Below the pieces are notes generated by a model, which did not search any database, was not told the origin of the DNA, and saw only the letters and a program-made list of their open reading frames with translations. A DNA stretch of 16,926 nt, from the NCBI GenBank assembly GCA_031288005.1, contig JAITSE010000041.1, positions 1 through 16,926 of the forward strand, in the 5' to 3' direction. This stretch comes from Treponema sp. (GTDB taxonomy: Bacteria > Spirochaetota > Spirochaetia > Treponematales > Breznakiellaceae). Below are positions 4,856 to 10,855 of the stretch, piece by piece (positions within the stretch are counted from its first letter, which is position 1; each line of letters starts with the position of its first letter). The translations under genes and the position numbers were made by a program.

Positions 4856-7639
4856 ATGATACAAATATTGTTTTCCCTTAGATTTCAAGCTCAGTTGAGG
4901 CGCACAAGGCCGGTTTTATATAAAACAATAGAAAATTCCATAACGGAAGCTATCAAAGCGTCGAGAGGGATCCTTGGTTTTGAACGCCGGTATATCACCG
5001 CGTCTTTTGATGAAAAAAGCATAGGTTTTTGGCTCGATATACTCACCCTTGTGGAAACTATACGCAAAACAATGGAAGACGCGGCTTCAGAATTGTACGG
5101 CTATATCGCTGTTTTGAGCCGGGATCTCATGGACGATACGATACAGCAGTTTCGCCTTATTGCTTCGGCGGAAGGCGATATTTGGTGTGAGCCTAGGATA
5201 CGGAAAGCGTTGTCTGTTTACGGGAGTTTCGATCCTCCCTTGGCGGAAGGAAAGGCGCATCCCGCCATTGCCGGATACGCCCGGCTAAAAAACATCAATA
5301 TTTTCCCCGGGGGCAAGAAGAGCGGCAGTGAAAGTTATTTTATTTACCGGGAGAGGATACAGCGCACCCTGTGGCAGGAAGAGAAGTGCAACGCCCTCCT
5401 GTCGGGTCCCCGGTTTATAGGCAAGCGGGAAGGGCTGCGCCGGTACTGCTCCACATTTCTGGAAGAAGCCCCGCCGCTGATCATAACTTTTGGCGCTGGC
5501 GGCGCAGGGATAAGCTGCTTTGCGGATGCCCTTACCCAGCCGCTGAGTTCATTTATAGGCCCCAGATCAAGCAGCGAGGTTATGGAAGAGCTTGAAGCCC
5601 TTGGATCCTTGATAGCCAGGGACCGTTTTAGAAACCAGCATTCCGGGCAAATGCTTTTCAACGCGGAGAAGTTTCTTCGCCTGCTATGCGAAACCTATAG
5701 GGGCGCGGTGAAACAGGCGCGCTTAACTCCGGTTATCATTCTGGAAAATATACATGAAGCTGAGGCCGAGGCCGCTATGATTTTCGCCGGCTGGTACAGA
5801 GGCGCTTCGGGCAGACCGGCTTTTCTGGTGTATGGAACTTGTTCCGATACGTTCCGGACGGAACCGGCGGTGGATAATTTCAACGCAAGCATAGTGCCCG
5901 AGCCATGGACCAGTATTTTTCCCAAGGTATTGCAGTTTCCGCCCGGAGAATTCGAGCCGCCGCCGCCGCCGCTCTTGCCCGCCGACTTCTATGAAGTCGC
6001 CTACGCCGCGGCCCTTCTCAGGCAGTATTTTCCTAGTTCCCGGTTTACCGATCTTTTCATGGAAGCGGGCATAAATCCCCGGACTGCGGCAGTGATTATG
6101 GACTTCTTTGTTCACCGGGGGCTTATTGATTTCCGGGAAGATCCCCTGCCCAGAATCGCCGGTTTTATTCCCATGGTGGAGAAACTCCTGGGAGAACGGA
6201 AAAATTACATCCGCTCCATAGTTTTGGAGCGTATACTAATCTGGGTAGATGGGAAAAAGATAAATCCATGCTTCAATGTGCTGAAGATCCTTGCGGATTT
6301 GGGAGGCCGCGGCTCTGACGCCCTCATCCTGGATTCAATAATGGGGGATATTATAAACGGGACTTACAGGGAAATAGACGAAGTTATAAATACCGGAACC
6401 TTTGAAACCCTCACCGGGGAAAGTCGCGCAGCCCGGCTCAGGTATATTGCCGTTACGGGTAAAGCCTTGTATCACGGCACGGAAGAAGATATACGCGGCG
6501 CGTTTCTCGAAGCGCCTCCTGAATCCGAAACCTTCCCGCTCTATAAACTGCGGATCCTTATAGGCGCCACCGAATACCATCTGAGCATTCGGGACAGCCC
6601 TTCGGCTCAGGAATCCGCGAAAGAAGCTATGATAATGAGCCAATCCATAGAAAAAGGGAACGGTCTCGTCCAGATATACCGTCTGCTTTCCCTGGTGAAC
6701 GTGTTCCAAGGCCGCCTGGGGGACGCTTTGGACTATTTCAACTTTGCCATTGAACACGCTCAGCGCATAGGCGTCCAGGACGAATTGGCGCTGGCGGCCT
6801 ACTATGCCGCGGGGACCATGTTCCTTTTCGGTAATATATCCAGGGCCGGGGACCTTGCGCGTCAGGCCGAAGCCGCGGCGCTTGCGTCAGGCCGTGAAGA
6901 CTGGGCGGACCGCGCCGCTTTCCTCTGGGGGCGGATCCTCTTTGAAACAGGCCGCTACCAGGAAGCGCTGAACATCTTTGAGCGTCTGGAAGACAGCTCC
7001 TCCAGAGCCTCAAACAAGGCCATGCTTTGTTCCGCTTGGATATTCAGAACCGGGGTATTCTTAAACCACCCCGCCGAAAGACTTCCCAGCATAATGAACA
7101 ACGACTCCCGGCTTTTTGCCGTGGAAGCCGCATACCTGGCTGGCAATTACAAAGAAGCCATTCGCCTGGCTGATGCCCTGGCCGCGGCCCTGCCGGAAGA
7201 AAATTTCTTCTTTGTCGAACAACCCGACTGGAACAGCGGTTTTTCCCAGTGTGAGCTTCTTACATCTTCAATGAAAGATTTATTTTCCCGGCTTCTCACC
7301 GCCTACCGTGCGCTTGCCCTTTGCCGGGTGAAAATGCCGGGCGCCGCAAACAAAGCGGCGAAGAATGAAGCCAGGGACTGCCTCCGGCGTATCCTGCGGG
7401 AAGAAAACTTTCCGCAAATAGATCCAAATGACGCTTTCTATTATTACGCCTATTACTGCGTCCTTGGGGAAACCGGCGCGATGGAAGTGGATATGAATAC
7501 CGCCGTAAGCCTTGCCTTCAAACGCCTTCAAAGCCGGGCCAGCCGCATTGACGATTTGGAGATGAAAAAGTCCTTTCTGTCCCTTAACTACTGGAATAAC
7601 GATCTGGGCCAGGCGGCCAGGCGGCATAAACTTATCTAA
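4856..7639 (+). CDS. Large STAND-like NTPase-fold protein with degenerate P-loop and TPR-like repeats
   Basis: A 927-residue soluble protein that I do not recognise by name. Residues 1-110 are an alpha/beta region of unclear family. At about 207-220 IITFGAGGAGISC sits where a Walker A loop would be, but the Lys-Ser/Thr pair is missing. At 293-302 VIILENIHEA matches the hhhhDDhH Walker-B style of AAA_16/STAND ATPases, with Glu-Asn replacing Asp-Asp. Residues about 375-425 look like a winged helix (YAAALLRQYFP ... VHRGLIDF). From about 565 to 730 helical pairs such as LVNVFQGRLGDALDYFNFA and GRILFETGRYQEALNIFE are TPR-like. The order sensor/NTPase/wHTH/TPR is that of STAND signalling proteins. 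The degenerate loop suggests it binds nucleotide weakly or not at all. There is no transmembrane segment or signal peptide. It stands alone, with its own promoter and no evident partner gene. Confidence 0.75.
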   Translation: MIQILFSLRFQAQLRRTRPVLYKTIENSITEAIKASRGILGFERRYITASFDEKSIGFWLDILTLVETIRKTMEDAASELYGYIAVLSRDLMDDTIQQFRLIASAEGDIWCEPRIRKALSVYGSFDPPLAEGKAHPAIAGYARLKNINIFPGGKKSGSESYFIYRERIQRTLWQEEKCNALLSGPRFIGKREGLRRYCSTFLEEAPPLIITFGAGGAGISCFADALTQPLSSFIGPRSSSEVMEELEALGSLIARDRFRNQHSGQMLFNAEKFLRLLCETYRGAVKQARLTPVIILENIHEAEAEAAMIFAGWYRGASGRPAFLVYGTCSDTFRTEPAVDNFNASIVPEPWTSIFPKVLQFPPGEFEPPPPPLLPADFYEVAYAAALLRQYFPSSRFTDLFMEAGINPRTAAVIMDFFVHRGLIDFREDPLPRIAGFIPMVEKLLGERKNYIRSIVLERILIWVDGKKINPCFNVLKILADLGGRGSDALILDSIMGDIINGTYREIDEVINTGTFETLTGESRAARLRYIAVTGKALYHGTEEDIRGAFLEAPPESETFPLYKLRILIGATEYHLSIRDSPSAQESAKEAMIMSQSIEKGNGLVQIYRLLSLVNVFQGRLGDALDYFNFAIEHAQRIGVQDELALAAYYAAGTMFLFGNISRAGDLARQAEAAALASGREDWADRAAFLWGRILFETGRYQEALNIFERLEDSSSRASNKAMLCSAWIFRTGVFLNHPAERLPSIMNNDSRLFAVEAAYLAGNYKEAIRLADALAAALPEENFFFVEQPDWNSGFSQCELLTSSMKDLFSRLLTAYRALALCRVKMPGAANKAAKNEARDCLRRILREENFPQIDPNDAFYYYAYYCVLGETGAMEVDMNTAVSLAFKRLQSRASRIDDLEMKKSFLSLNYWNNDLGQAARRHKLI

Positions 7640-7702
7640 GAGTCTGCTGCACGGACGCCGTCCGCAGGAGCGCCGCCCTGCCGGGCAATTTTCCAGGTTG
7701 AC

Positions 7703-7927
7703 ATAATGGACTTGGCGAACCGATGGTTCGACGACAACCTATTTTACTGAACCCGGAACCGTGAGACCTGCTGTCTCAGGTTCTTTTGGGTTCGGATTGT
7801 TGGAGAACCATCGGTTCGTAGAACCGCAGTTCTCTTTCAAGTCTCGCAAAATGCTCTACATTTTGCCGTTTTTAAGCGGAACTTGTTTGATAACTGAAGT
7901 TGCGGAAAGTGCGTTTCCGACGAACAA
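7703..7927. repeat. Structured intergenic repeat, family 1, copy A (long form)
   Basis: Shares with 12690-12837 the segments ATAATGGACTTGGCGAAC, GGTTCGACGA, AACCTATTTTACTGAACCC, CAAGTCTCGCAAAAT, ATTTTGCCG and AACTGAAGTT in the same order. Copy A carries three extra hairpins that copy B lacks: 7755-7787 inside the GAACCC/GGGTTC stem (7749-7754 with 7788-7793), 7803-7834 with nested arms 7812-7817 and 7821-7826, and 7903-7919. Confidence 0.85.
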
Positions 7928-7932
7928 GCCCA

Positions 7933-7961
7933 TTGAAATAATAAGATATAGGCTGTATTTT
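7933..7961 (+). promoter_or_regulatory. Possible promoter of the flavin-binding protein gene
   Basis: TTGAAA (7933-7938), 17 bases, TATTTT (7956-7961). The -10 box is only a partial match. GGAGG at 7970-7974, six bases before the ATG, sets the start of the gene. Confidence 0.4.
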
Positions 7962-7980
7962 AAATTAATGGAGGCGCTAA

Positions 7981-8376
7981 ATGCAGGATGTTTATGATTT
8001 TTTGAAAAAAGCGGGAACTTATTATCTCGCAACGGTAGACGGCGTGAAGCCGCGGGTCAGGCCCTTTGGCACAGTGAATATGTTTGAAAATAAATTATAT
8101 TTTCAAACCGGCAAGAACAAGGACGTATCGAAGCAGATCAGGGCCAATCCGCATATCGAAATTTGCGCTATGTCCGGAGACCACCGCTGGATTCGGATAG
8201 AGGCGGATGCGGTTGAAGACGACCGGACAGCGGCGCGGCAGAATATGCTGGACGCATACCCGGAACTGAAAGCAAGATACGCAGCGGACGACGGCAATAC
8301 GGAAGTTATGTACCTTAAAAACGCGAAGGCAACTATATCTTCTTTTTCCGCTGAGCCAAAGGTGATTACATTCTAG
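7981..8376 (+). CDS. Pyridoxamine 5'-phosphate oxidase family (FMN-binding) protein
   Basis: A 131-residue protein of the PPOX/flavin split-barrel superfamily. It shows the N-terminal helix plus strand MQDVYDFLKKAGTYYLATVD, the basic strand VKPRVRPFGTVN, NKLYFQTGKNKDVSKQI, and IEICAMSGDHRWIRIEADAV. These correspond to the FMN-binding barrel strands of small single-domain members, which usually act as flavin-dependent oxidoreductases or binding proteins of unknown substrate. It lacks the C-terminal part of true PdxH, so pyridoxal phosphate synthesis should not be assumed. The start is fixed by GGAGG six bases upstream. It is probably monocistronic: a structured repeat lies before it and an opposite-strand gene after it. 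Confidence 0.88.
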   Translation: MQDVYDFLKKAGTYYLATVDGVKPRVRPFGTVNMFENKLYFQTGKNKDVSKQIRANPHIEICAMSGDHRWIRIEADAVEDDRTAARQNMLDAYPELKARYAADDGNTEVMYLKNAKATISSFSAEPKVITF

Positions 8377-8570
8377 GAGCGGCATGAAGGCGCTCCGTGC
8401 GTCTTCATGTCTATTCCTCACAACTCCATACAGAGCTTCACAACCAATCATCCGATTTTTTCTTTAAGAAAATTTTATATCAGCTAATTTTATTTTTGTT
8501 GAGATCAGGTATTTGTTTTTGATGTTTTTCAATTTCCGTGCATATTATAAATTTATCTTTTCCTTTAGGA
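8377..8570. other. AT-rich gap with a possible minus-strand coding remnant
   Basis: No complete gene. On the minus strand a frame from about 8602 down to a TGA at 8480-8482 reads TDTYIPNPKGKDKFIICTE and IEKHQKQIPDLNKNKIS. It overlaps the tail of the next gene in another frame and is entered only after a stop, so it looks like the decayed end of a gene rather than an independent one. I do not recognise the protein. Confidence 0.35.
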
Positions 8571-8891
8571 TTAGGAATATAGGTATCTGTTTGATATATT
8601 TGTTTTTATATGAATAAAACCCTCCTCCGTGAGTCCTAAATTGTTTAGAATGTCCTGCCTGTTGCGTCGGAAGAAGGCGAGGGTATCTGAATAGTAAGTG
8701 AAGCCGGGGAAACCGCCGTCCGCTCCGTGTTTGGTGCAATCCGCAATGGTTACGGAGAGGCTTTTAAGGCCGTCGTTACTGCGGTAGTCTAAAGCGGTAA
8801 TAACATGGTGACTGGTGTCGGTTTGCCATGCCGAATGTTCTTTGACATAGGTAATGAGACCCTGAATATTTTTGATGGTGACTGTACGCAT
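8571..8891 (-). CDS. Small conserved-type protein of unknown function (mobile-element style)
   Basis: 106 residues, starting at an ATG (complement of 8889-8891) with TAGGAGG six bases upstream, which is why I reject a start 27 codons earlier. It begins MRTVTIKNIQGLITYVKEH and contains TSHHVITALDYRSNDGLKS, CTKHGADGGFPGFTYYSD and TLAFFRRNRQDILNNL. The pattern of a gene product with a YYSDT-x-AFF-x-x-x-R-x-x-I segment resembles small proteins common on plasmids and conjugative elements (DUF7222-like; this is from memory and uncertain). No signal peptide or membrane helix. It points against the neighbouring genes and lies beside the attC-like end at 8985-9007. Its C-terminus ends in a different frame from a coding-like stretch (8480-8602), so it may be frameshifted near the end. 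Confidence 0.6.
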   Translation of the reverse strand: MRTVTIKNIQGLITYVKEHSAWQTDTSHHVITALDYRSNDGLKSLSVTIADCTKHGADGGFPGFTYYSDTLAFFRRNRQDILNNLGLTEEGFIHIKTNISNRYLYS

Positions 8892-8984
8892 TTGAAGCCT
8901 CCTAAAAAGTGAAAACAAGTTGGCATCTAGAAAGCGGTAAGTTTGGAATAATGCGGCCTTTATAGACCGCATGAAGACAAGCGA

Positions 8985-9007
8985 TACACCTGAACCGAAC
9001 GTTATGT
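8985..9007 (+). other. attC-like right end (GAAC|GTT core), upstream boundary of cassette 1
   Basis: CACCTGAACCGAAC followed by GTTATGT parallels CTGCCGGAAC-GTTATGC (site at 9761) and CAGCCGGAAC-GTTAAAA (site at 10771). I could not find a convincing matching left half upstream, so it may be a partial attC or an attI-like end. Confidence 0.45.
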
Positions 9008-9202
9008 GTCATTTGTCCTAAAATTGATTGGAAAATTTATTATATAAAAATTATATAATAAAAAACTGAAATAATGATTTTATATTTTCAATAAAAATAT
9101 AATTACGAAATGCGCCTTCGGCGTAAAATGTACTTTATTGTTGGTATTAAACAGATCCATCACTATTTGCTAAAATGGTATAAAGAATTACTGGAAAAAG
9201 GA

Positions 9203-9232
9203 TTGACAAAATAAAAAATTGTATTGTATGAA
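9203..9232 (+). promoter_or_regulatory. Promoter of the ACT-domain pseudogene
   Basis: Consensus TTGACA (9203-9208), 18 bases, TATGAA (9227-9232). It is followed by AAAGGAGA (9237-9244) seven bases before the ATG at 9252. Expression signals are intact although the gene is not. Confidence 0.5.
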
Positions 9233-9251
9233 TGATAAAGGAGAAATGGTA

Positions 9252-9575
9252 ATGATTTTAGAATTATTGGAAGATGAATATTTTATCATTTAAATTTGAT
9301 TCAAATTTTTCTGTAAAAAATATCTTTGATGGAGAATTTATATCTATAACAAAGACAAAAGATGAAATTTCTGTTGTTGCGGTTTTAAGTTTATCAGATG
9401 AATATAAAAAAATTGAAAAGGTTGGAAAATATTAAAATAAATGGAATACTTGATTTTGGTTTAATTAGGGATATTGAGTAAAATAAGCACCATATTGGCT
9501 GAAGAAAGAATAGGTATATTTGCCATTTCAACATATAATACAGATTATATAATGGTTAAAAAAATTATGAAATAA
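9252..9575 (+). pseudogene. ACT-domain protein gene broken by three frameshifts
   Basis: Joining four reading-frame pieces gives one recognisable small ACT-domain protein: MILELLEDEYFI (9252-9290), KFDSNFSVKNIFDGEFISI onward (9292-9432), KINGILDFGLI (9434-9469), then GILSKISTILAEERIGIF and AISTYNTDYIMVKK (9468-9575). The last two are the signature of stand-alone ACT proteins (GILSKIS-x-IL ... GIFAISTYNTDYI), a family of about 110-130 residues. Single-base indels fit near 9290, 9430 and 9468, and the C-terminus ends early. ACT domains usually bind amino acids; no target can be assigned. It lies between two attC-like ends as cassette 1, in DNA much more AT-rich than the flanking genes. Confidence 0.8.
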
Positions 9576-9601
9576 AAATGGTGGGGGTACGACTAAACAG
9601 C

Positions 9602-9767
9602 ACCTAATAGGTCTGTTTACGCTTCGCCGCCATTAGGCGGATCGGGGTTCCGTTCCGCTAGGTCGGTTACGCCTCCCACGCTCTACTCCACCCACGTTTT
9701 TGCAAGCCCTGGAAACCGTAGGTTTCCAGGGCTTGCAAAAACGTCATATACTGCCGGAACGTTATGC
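9602..9767 (+). other. attC-like site 1 (end of cassette 1)
   Basis: Left core ACCTAAT (9602-9608) followed by AGGTCTGTTTACG; right end CATATACTGCCGGAAC then GTTATGC (9761-9767). The two ends are imperfectly complementary, as attC ends are. The centre holds a perfect 24-bp palindrome with GTA loop (9694-9717 with 9721-9744). It shares its left flank (AAYAGGYCTGTWTAYG), GC-rich middle and right end with the site at 10598-10777. Confidence 0.65.
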
Positions 9768-9804
9768 GAAATCGGGCAAATTTTTTAAAAATTTAAAAAA
9801 ACGC

Positions 9805-9833
9805 TTGAAATATTTGGAAAAATCCTATAAAAT
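9805..9833 (+). promoter_or_regulatory. Promoter of the MNT/HEPN pair, apparently leaderless
   Basis: TTGAAA (9805-9810), 17 bases, TAAAAT (9828-9833). Only seven bases separate the -10 box from the ATG at 9841, and no ribosome-binding site precedes it, so the mRNA probably begins at the start codon. The promoter lies inside the cassette. Confidence 0.55.
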
Positions 9834-9840
9834 ACTATAC

Positions 9841-10137
9841 ATGGAAGTAATAAATATACCTCAGAAGTATCAAAATGATGTTGAACTGGCTGTAAATTAT
9901 CTCAAAAGTGAAGGTTGTTCGGCTATTTATTTATTTGGTTCAATAGTTACAGGAAAGACACATGATGAGTCAGATATAGACATTGGTGTAAAGGGACTAT
10001 CGCCAAAGAAATTTATTAGAACATATTCAATACTAAATAATAAGTTGCTAAATAGAATTGATCTTGTTGATTTTGATATAAATAATTCATTTTTTGAACT
10101 TTTGAATTCATTGGGGGAGGTAAAAAAAATTGGATGA
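9841..10137 (+). CDS. MNT-domain nucleotidyltransferase antitoxin (MntA-like)
   Basis: A 98-residue minimal nucleotidyltransferase. The hallmark is GSIVTGKTHDESDIDIG, that is Gly33-Ser34, ten residues, Asp45-x-Asp47, the metal-binding catalytic centre of the DNA polymerase beta-like fold. In characterised MntA/HepT pairs the MNT protein silences the HEPN ribonuclease by adding AMP units to a tyrosine near its active site (family knowledge). An intact catalytic motif suggests the same here. A frame extending upstream to 9700 is spurious because it runs through the attC-like hairpin. No Shine-Dalgarno sequence is present; the start codon sits at the predicted transcription start. It overlaps the next gene by 8 bases. 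Strongly AT-rich compared with the housekeeping genes, consistent with acquisition by transfer as a cassette. Confidence 0.9.
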   Translation: MEVINIPQKYQNDVELAVNYLKSEGCSAIYLFGSIVTGKTHDESDIDIGVKGLSPKKFIRTYSILNNKLLNRIDLVDFDINNSFFELLNSLGEVKKIG

Positions 10138-10603
10138 AAATATAAAACAGAAAATATTATTTGAAATCTCTCAAATTGATGAGGCAATAAATAGCACTAA
10201 ACCGCTTCGTGATCTGTGTAAAATTAAAGAACCTGATATAATTGAAAAATCGGCAGTAGCATTATTGTTGCAATCATTTTATAACGGTATAGAGAATATT
10301 CTTATAATAATTGTAAAATATTTCGATGCAAAATTGCCAAATGGCAGTAAATGGCATAAAGAATTATTGGAAAAGGCATTTGAAGAATCAAAAGAGCATG
10401 AGCAAATATTTCGAAATGAGATAAAGATAATTTTAAATGACTACATGAGCATGAGACATTTTATAAGGCATACGTATGGATTCAGACTTGATTGGGACCA
10501 AATGCAAGAACTAACAAATGAAATAGATAACATTTGGGTCATGGTAAAAGAAGATTTAAATAAATTCGTAGATAATAATTCGCAAGTGCCCGACTTCGCA
10601 TAA
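10130..10603 (+). CDS. HEPN-domain ribonuclease toxin (HepT-like)
   Basis: A 157-residue all-helical protein and the expected partner of the MNT gene. Its Rx4HxY motif is Arg109 to His114 to Tyr116 in MRHFIRHTYGF, the RNase active site plus the tyrosine AMPylated by MNT antitoxins in the MntA/HepT system. The start is a TTG at 10130 with GGGGGAGG nine bases before it; the nearby ATG at 10134 is out of frame. Overlap with the upstream gene implies translational coupling, antitoxin first. Its stop codon (10601-10603) lies inside the left core GCATAAC of attC-like site 2, a typical arrangement for integron cassette genes. The last codons form part of a 17-base inverted match to the cassette start. 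Likely role: RNA cleavage, giving growth arrest or phage defence, or simply cassette stabilisation. Confidence 0.88.
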   Translation: MDENIKQKILFEISQIDEAINSTKPLRDLCKIKEPDIIEKSAVALLLQSFYNGIENILIIIVKYFDAKLPNGSKWHKELLEKAFEESKEHEQIFRNEIKIILNDYMSMRHFIRHTYGFRLDWDQMQELTNEIDNIWVMVKEDLNKFVDNNSQVPDFA

Positions 10604-10777
10604 CAGGCCTGTATATGCTGCGGGCGCAGTAGCGCCCTTGGCCTCCGTTCGCCTAGGTCGTTCCGCTACGCTCCATTCCCACGCCGTTGCTCCGGCACAT
10701 TTTTTTGCGCCCTGAAACTGCTACGCAGTTTCTTTATCGGGCGCAAAAAAACGTCGTAAACAGCCGGAACGTTAAAA
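10598..10777 (+). other. attC-like site 2 (end of the MNT/HEPN cassette)
   Basis: Left core GCATAAC (10598-10604) followed by AGGCCTGTATATG; right end CGTAAACAGCCGGAAC then GTTAAAA (10771-10777). Between them are a GGGCGC/GCGCCC hairpin (10623-10638), a GC-rich middle similar to site 1, and a stem of 13 bp (10700-10712 with 10739-10751) capped by an 8-bp palindrome with TAC loop (10714-10732). Confidence 0.68.
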
Positions 10778-10820
10778 ACTAGAATTTCGGCCTAATATAT
10801 CTTTAATTTTGAAGAAAATA

Positions 10821-10848
10821 TTGATTTCATGTATTTACGCTCTATAAT
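10821..10848 (+). promoter_or_regulatory. Promoter of the lipoprotein gene, apparently leaderless
   Basis: TTGATT (10821-10826), 16 bases, perfect TATAAT (10843-10848). The ATG at 10856 follows seven bases later with no ribosome-binding site, the same geometry as the MNT gene. Confidence 0.6.
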
Positions 10849-10855
10849 TAATAAT

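Larger units (their letters stand above)
7640..7980. other. Intergenic region with hairpins and structured repeat
   Basis: Holds an imperfect hairpin just after the stop of the upstream gene (7647-7667, no T tract), the family 1 structured repeat (7703-7927), and the promoter and ribosome-binding site of the next gene. No coding sequence is supported. Confidence 0.65.
8892..9251. other. AT-rich region before the ACT pseudogene
   Basis: Contains a hairpin with ATGCGG/CCGCAT arms (8951-8956 with 8967-8972), an attC-like right end (8985-9007), a perfect 12-bp palindrome with AAA loop (9036-9062), a 29-codon open frame from ATG 9128 whose end (KWYKELLEKGLTK) resembles part of the HEPN gene downstream, and a promoter (9203-9232). 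No intact gene. Confidence 0.55.

Noticed and set aside
7703..7927. Insertion sequence or MITE
   Set aside because: No terminal inverted repeats with target duplication were found and the two copies differ by hairpins at loop positions, not by whole-element insertion.
9700..9840. 47-codon N-terminal extension of the MNT gene
   Set aside because: It passes through the right arm of the attC-like palindrome and the promoter; the conserved protein starts at 9841.
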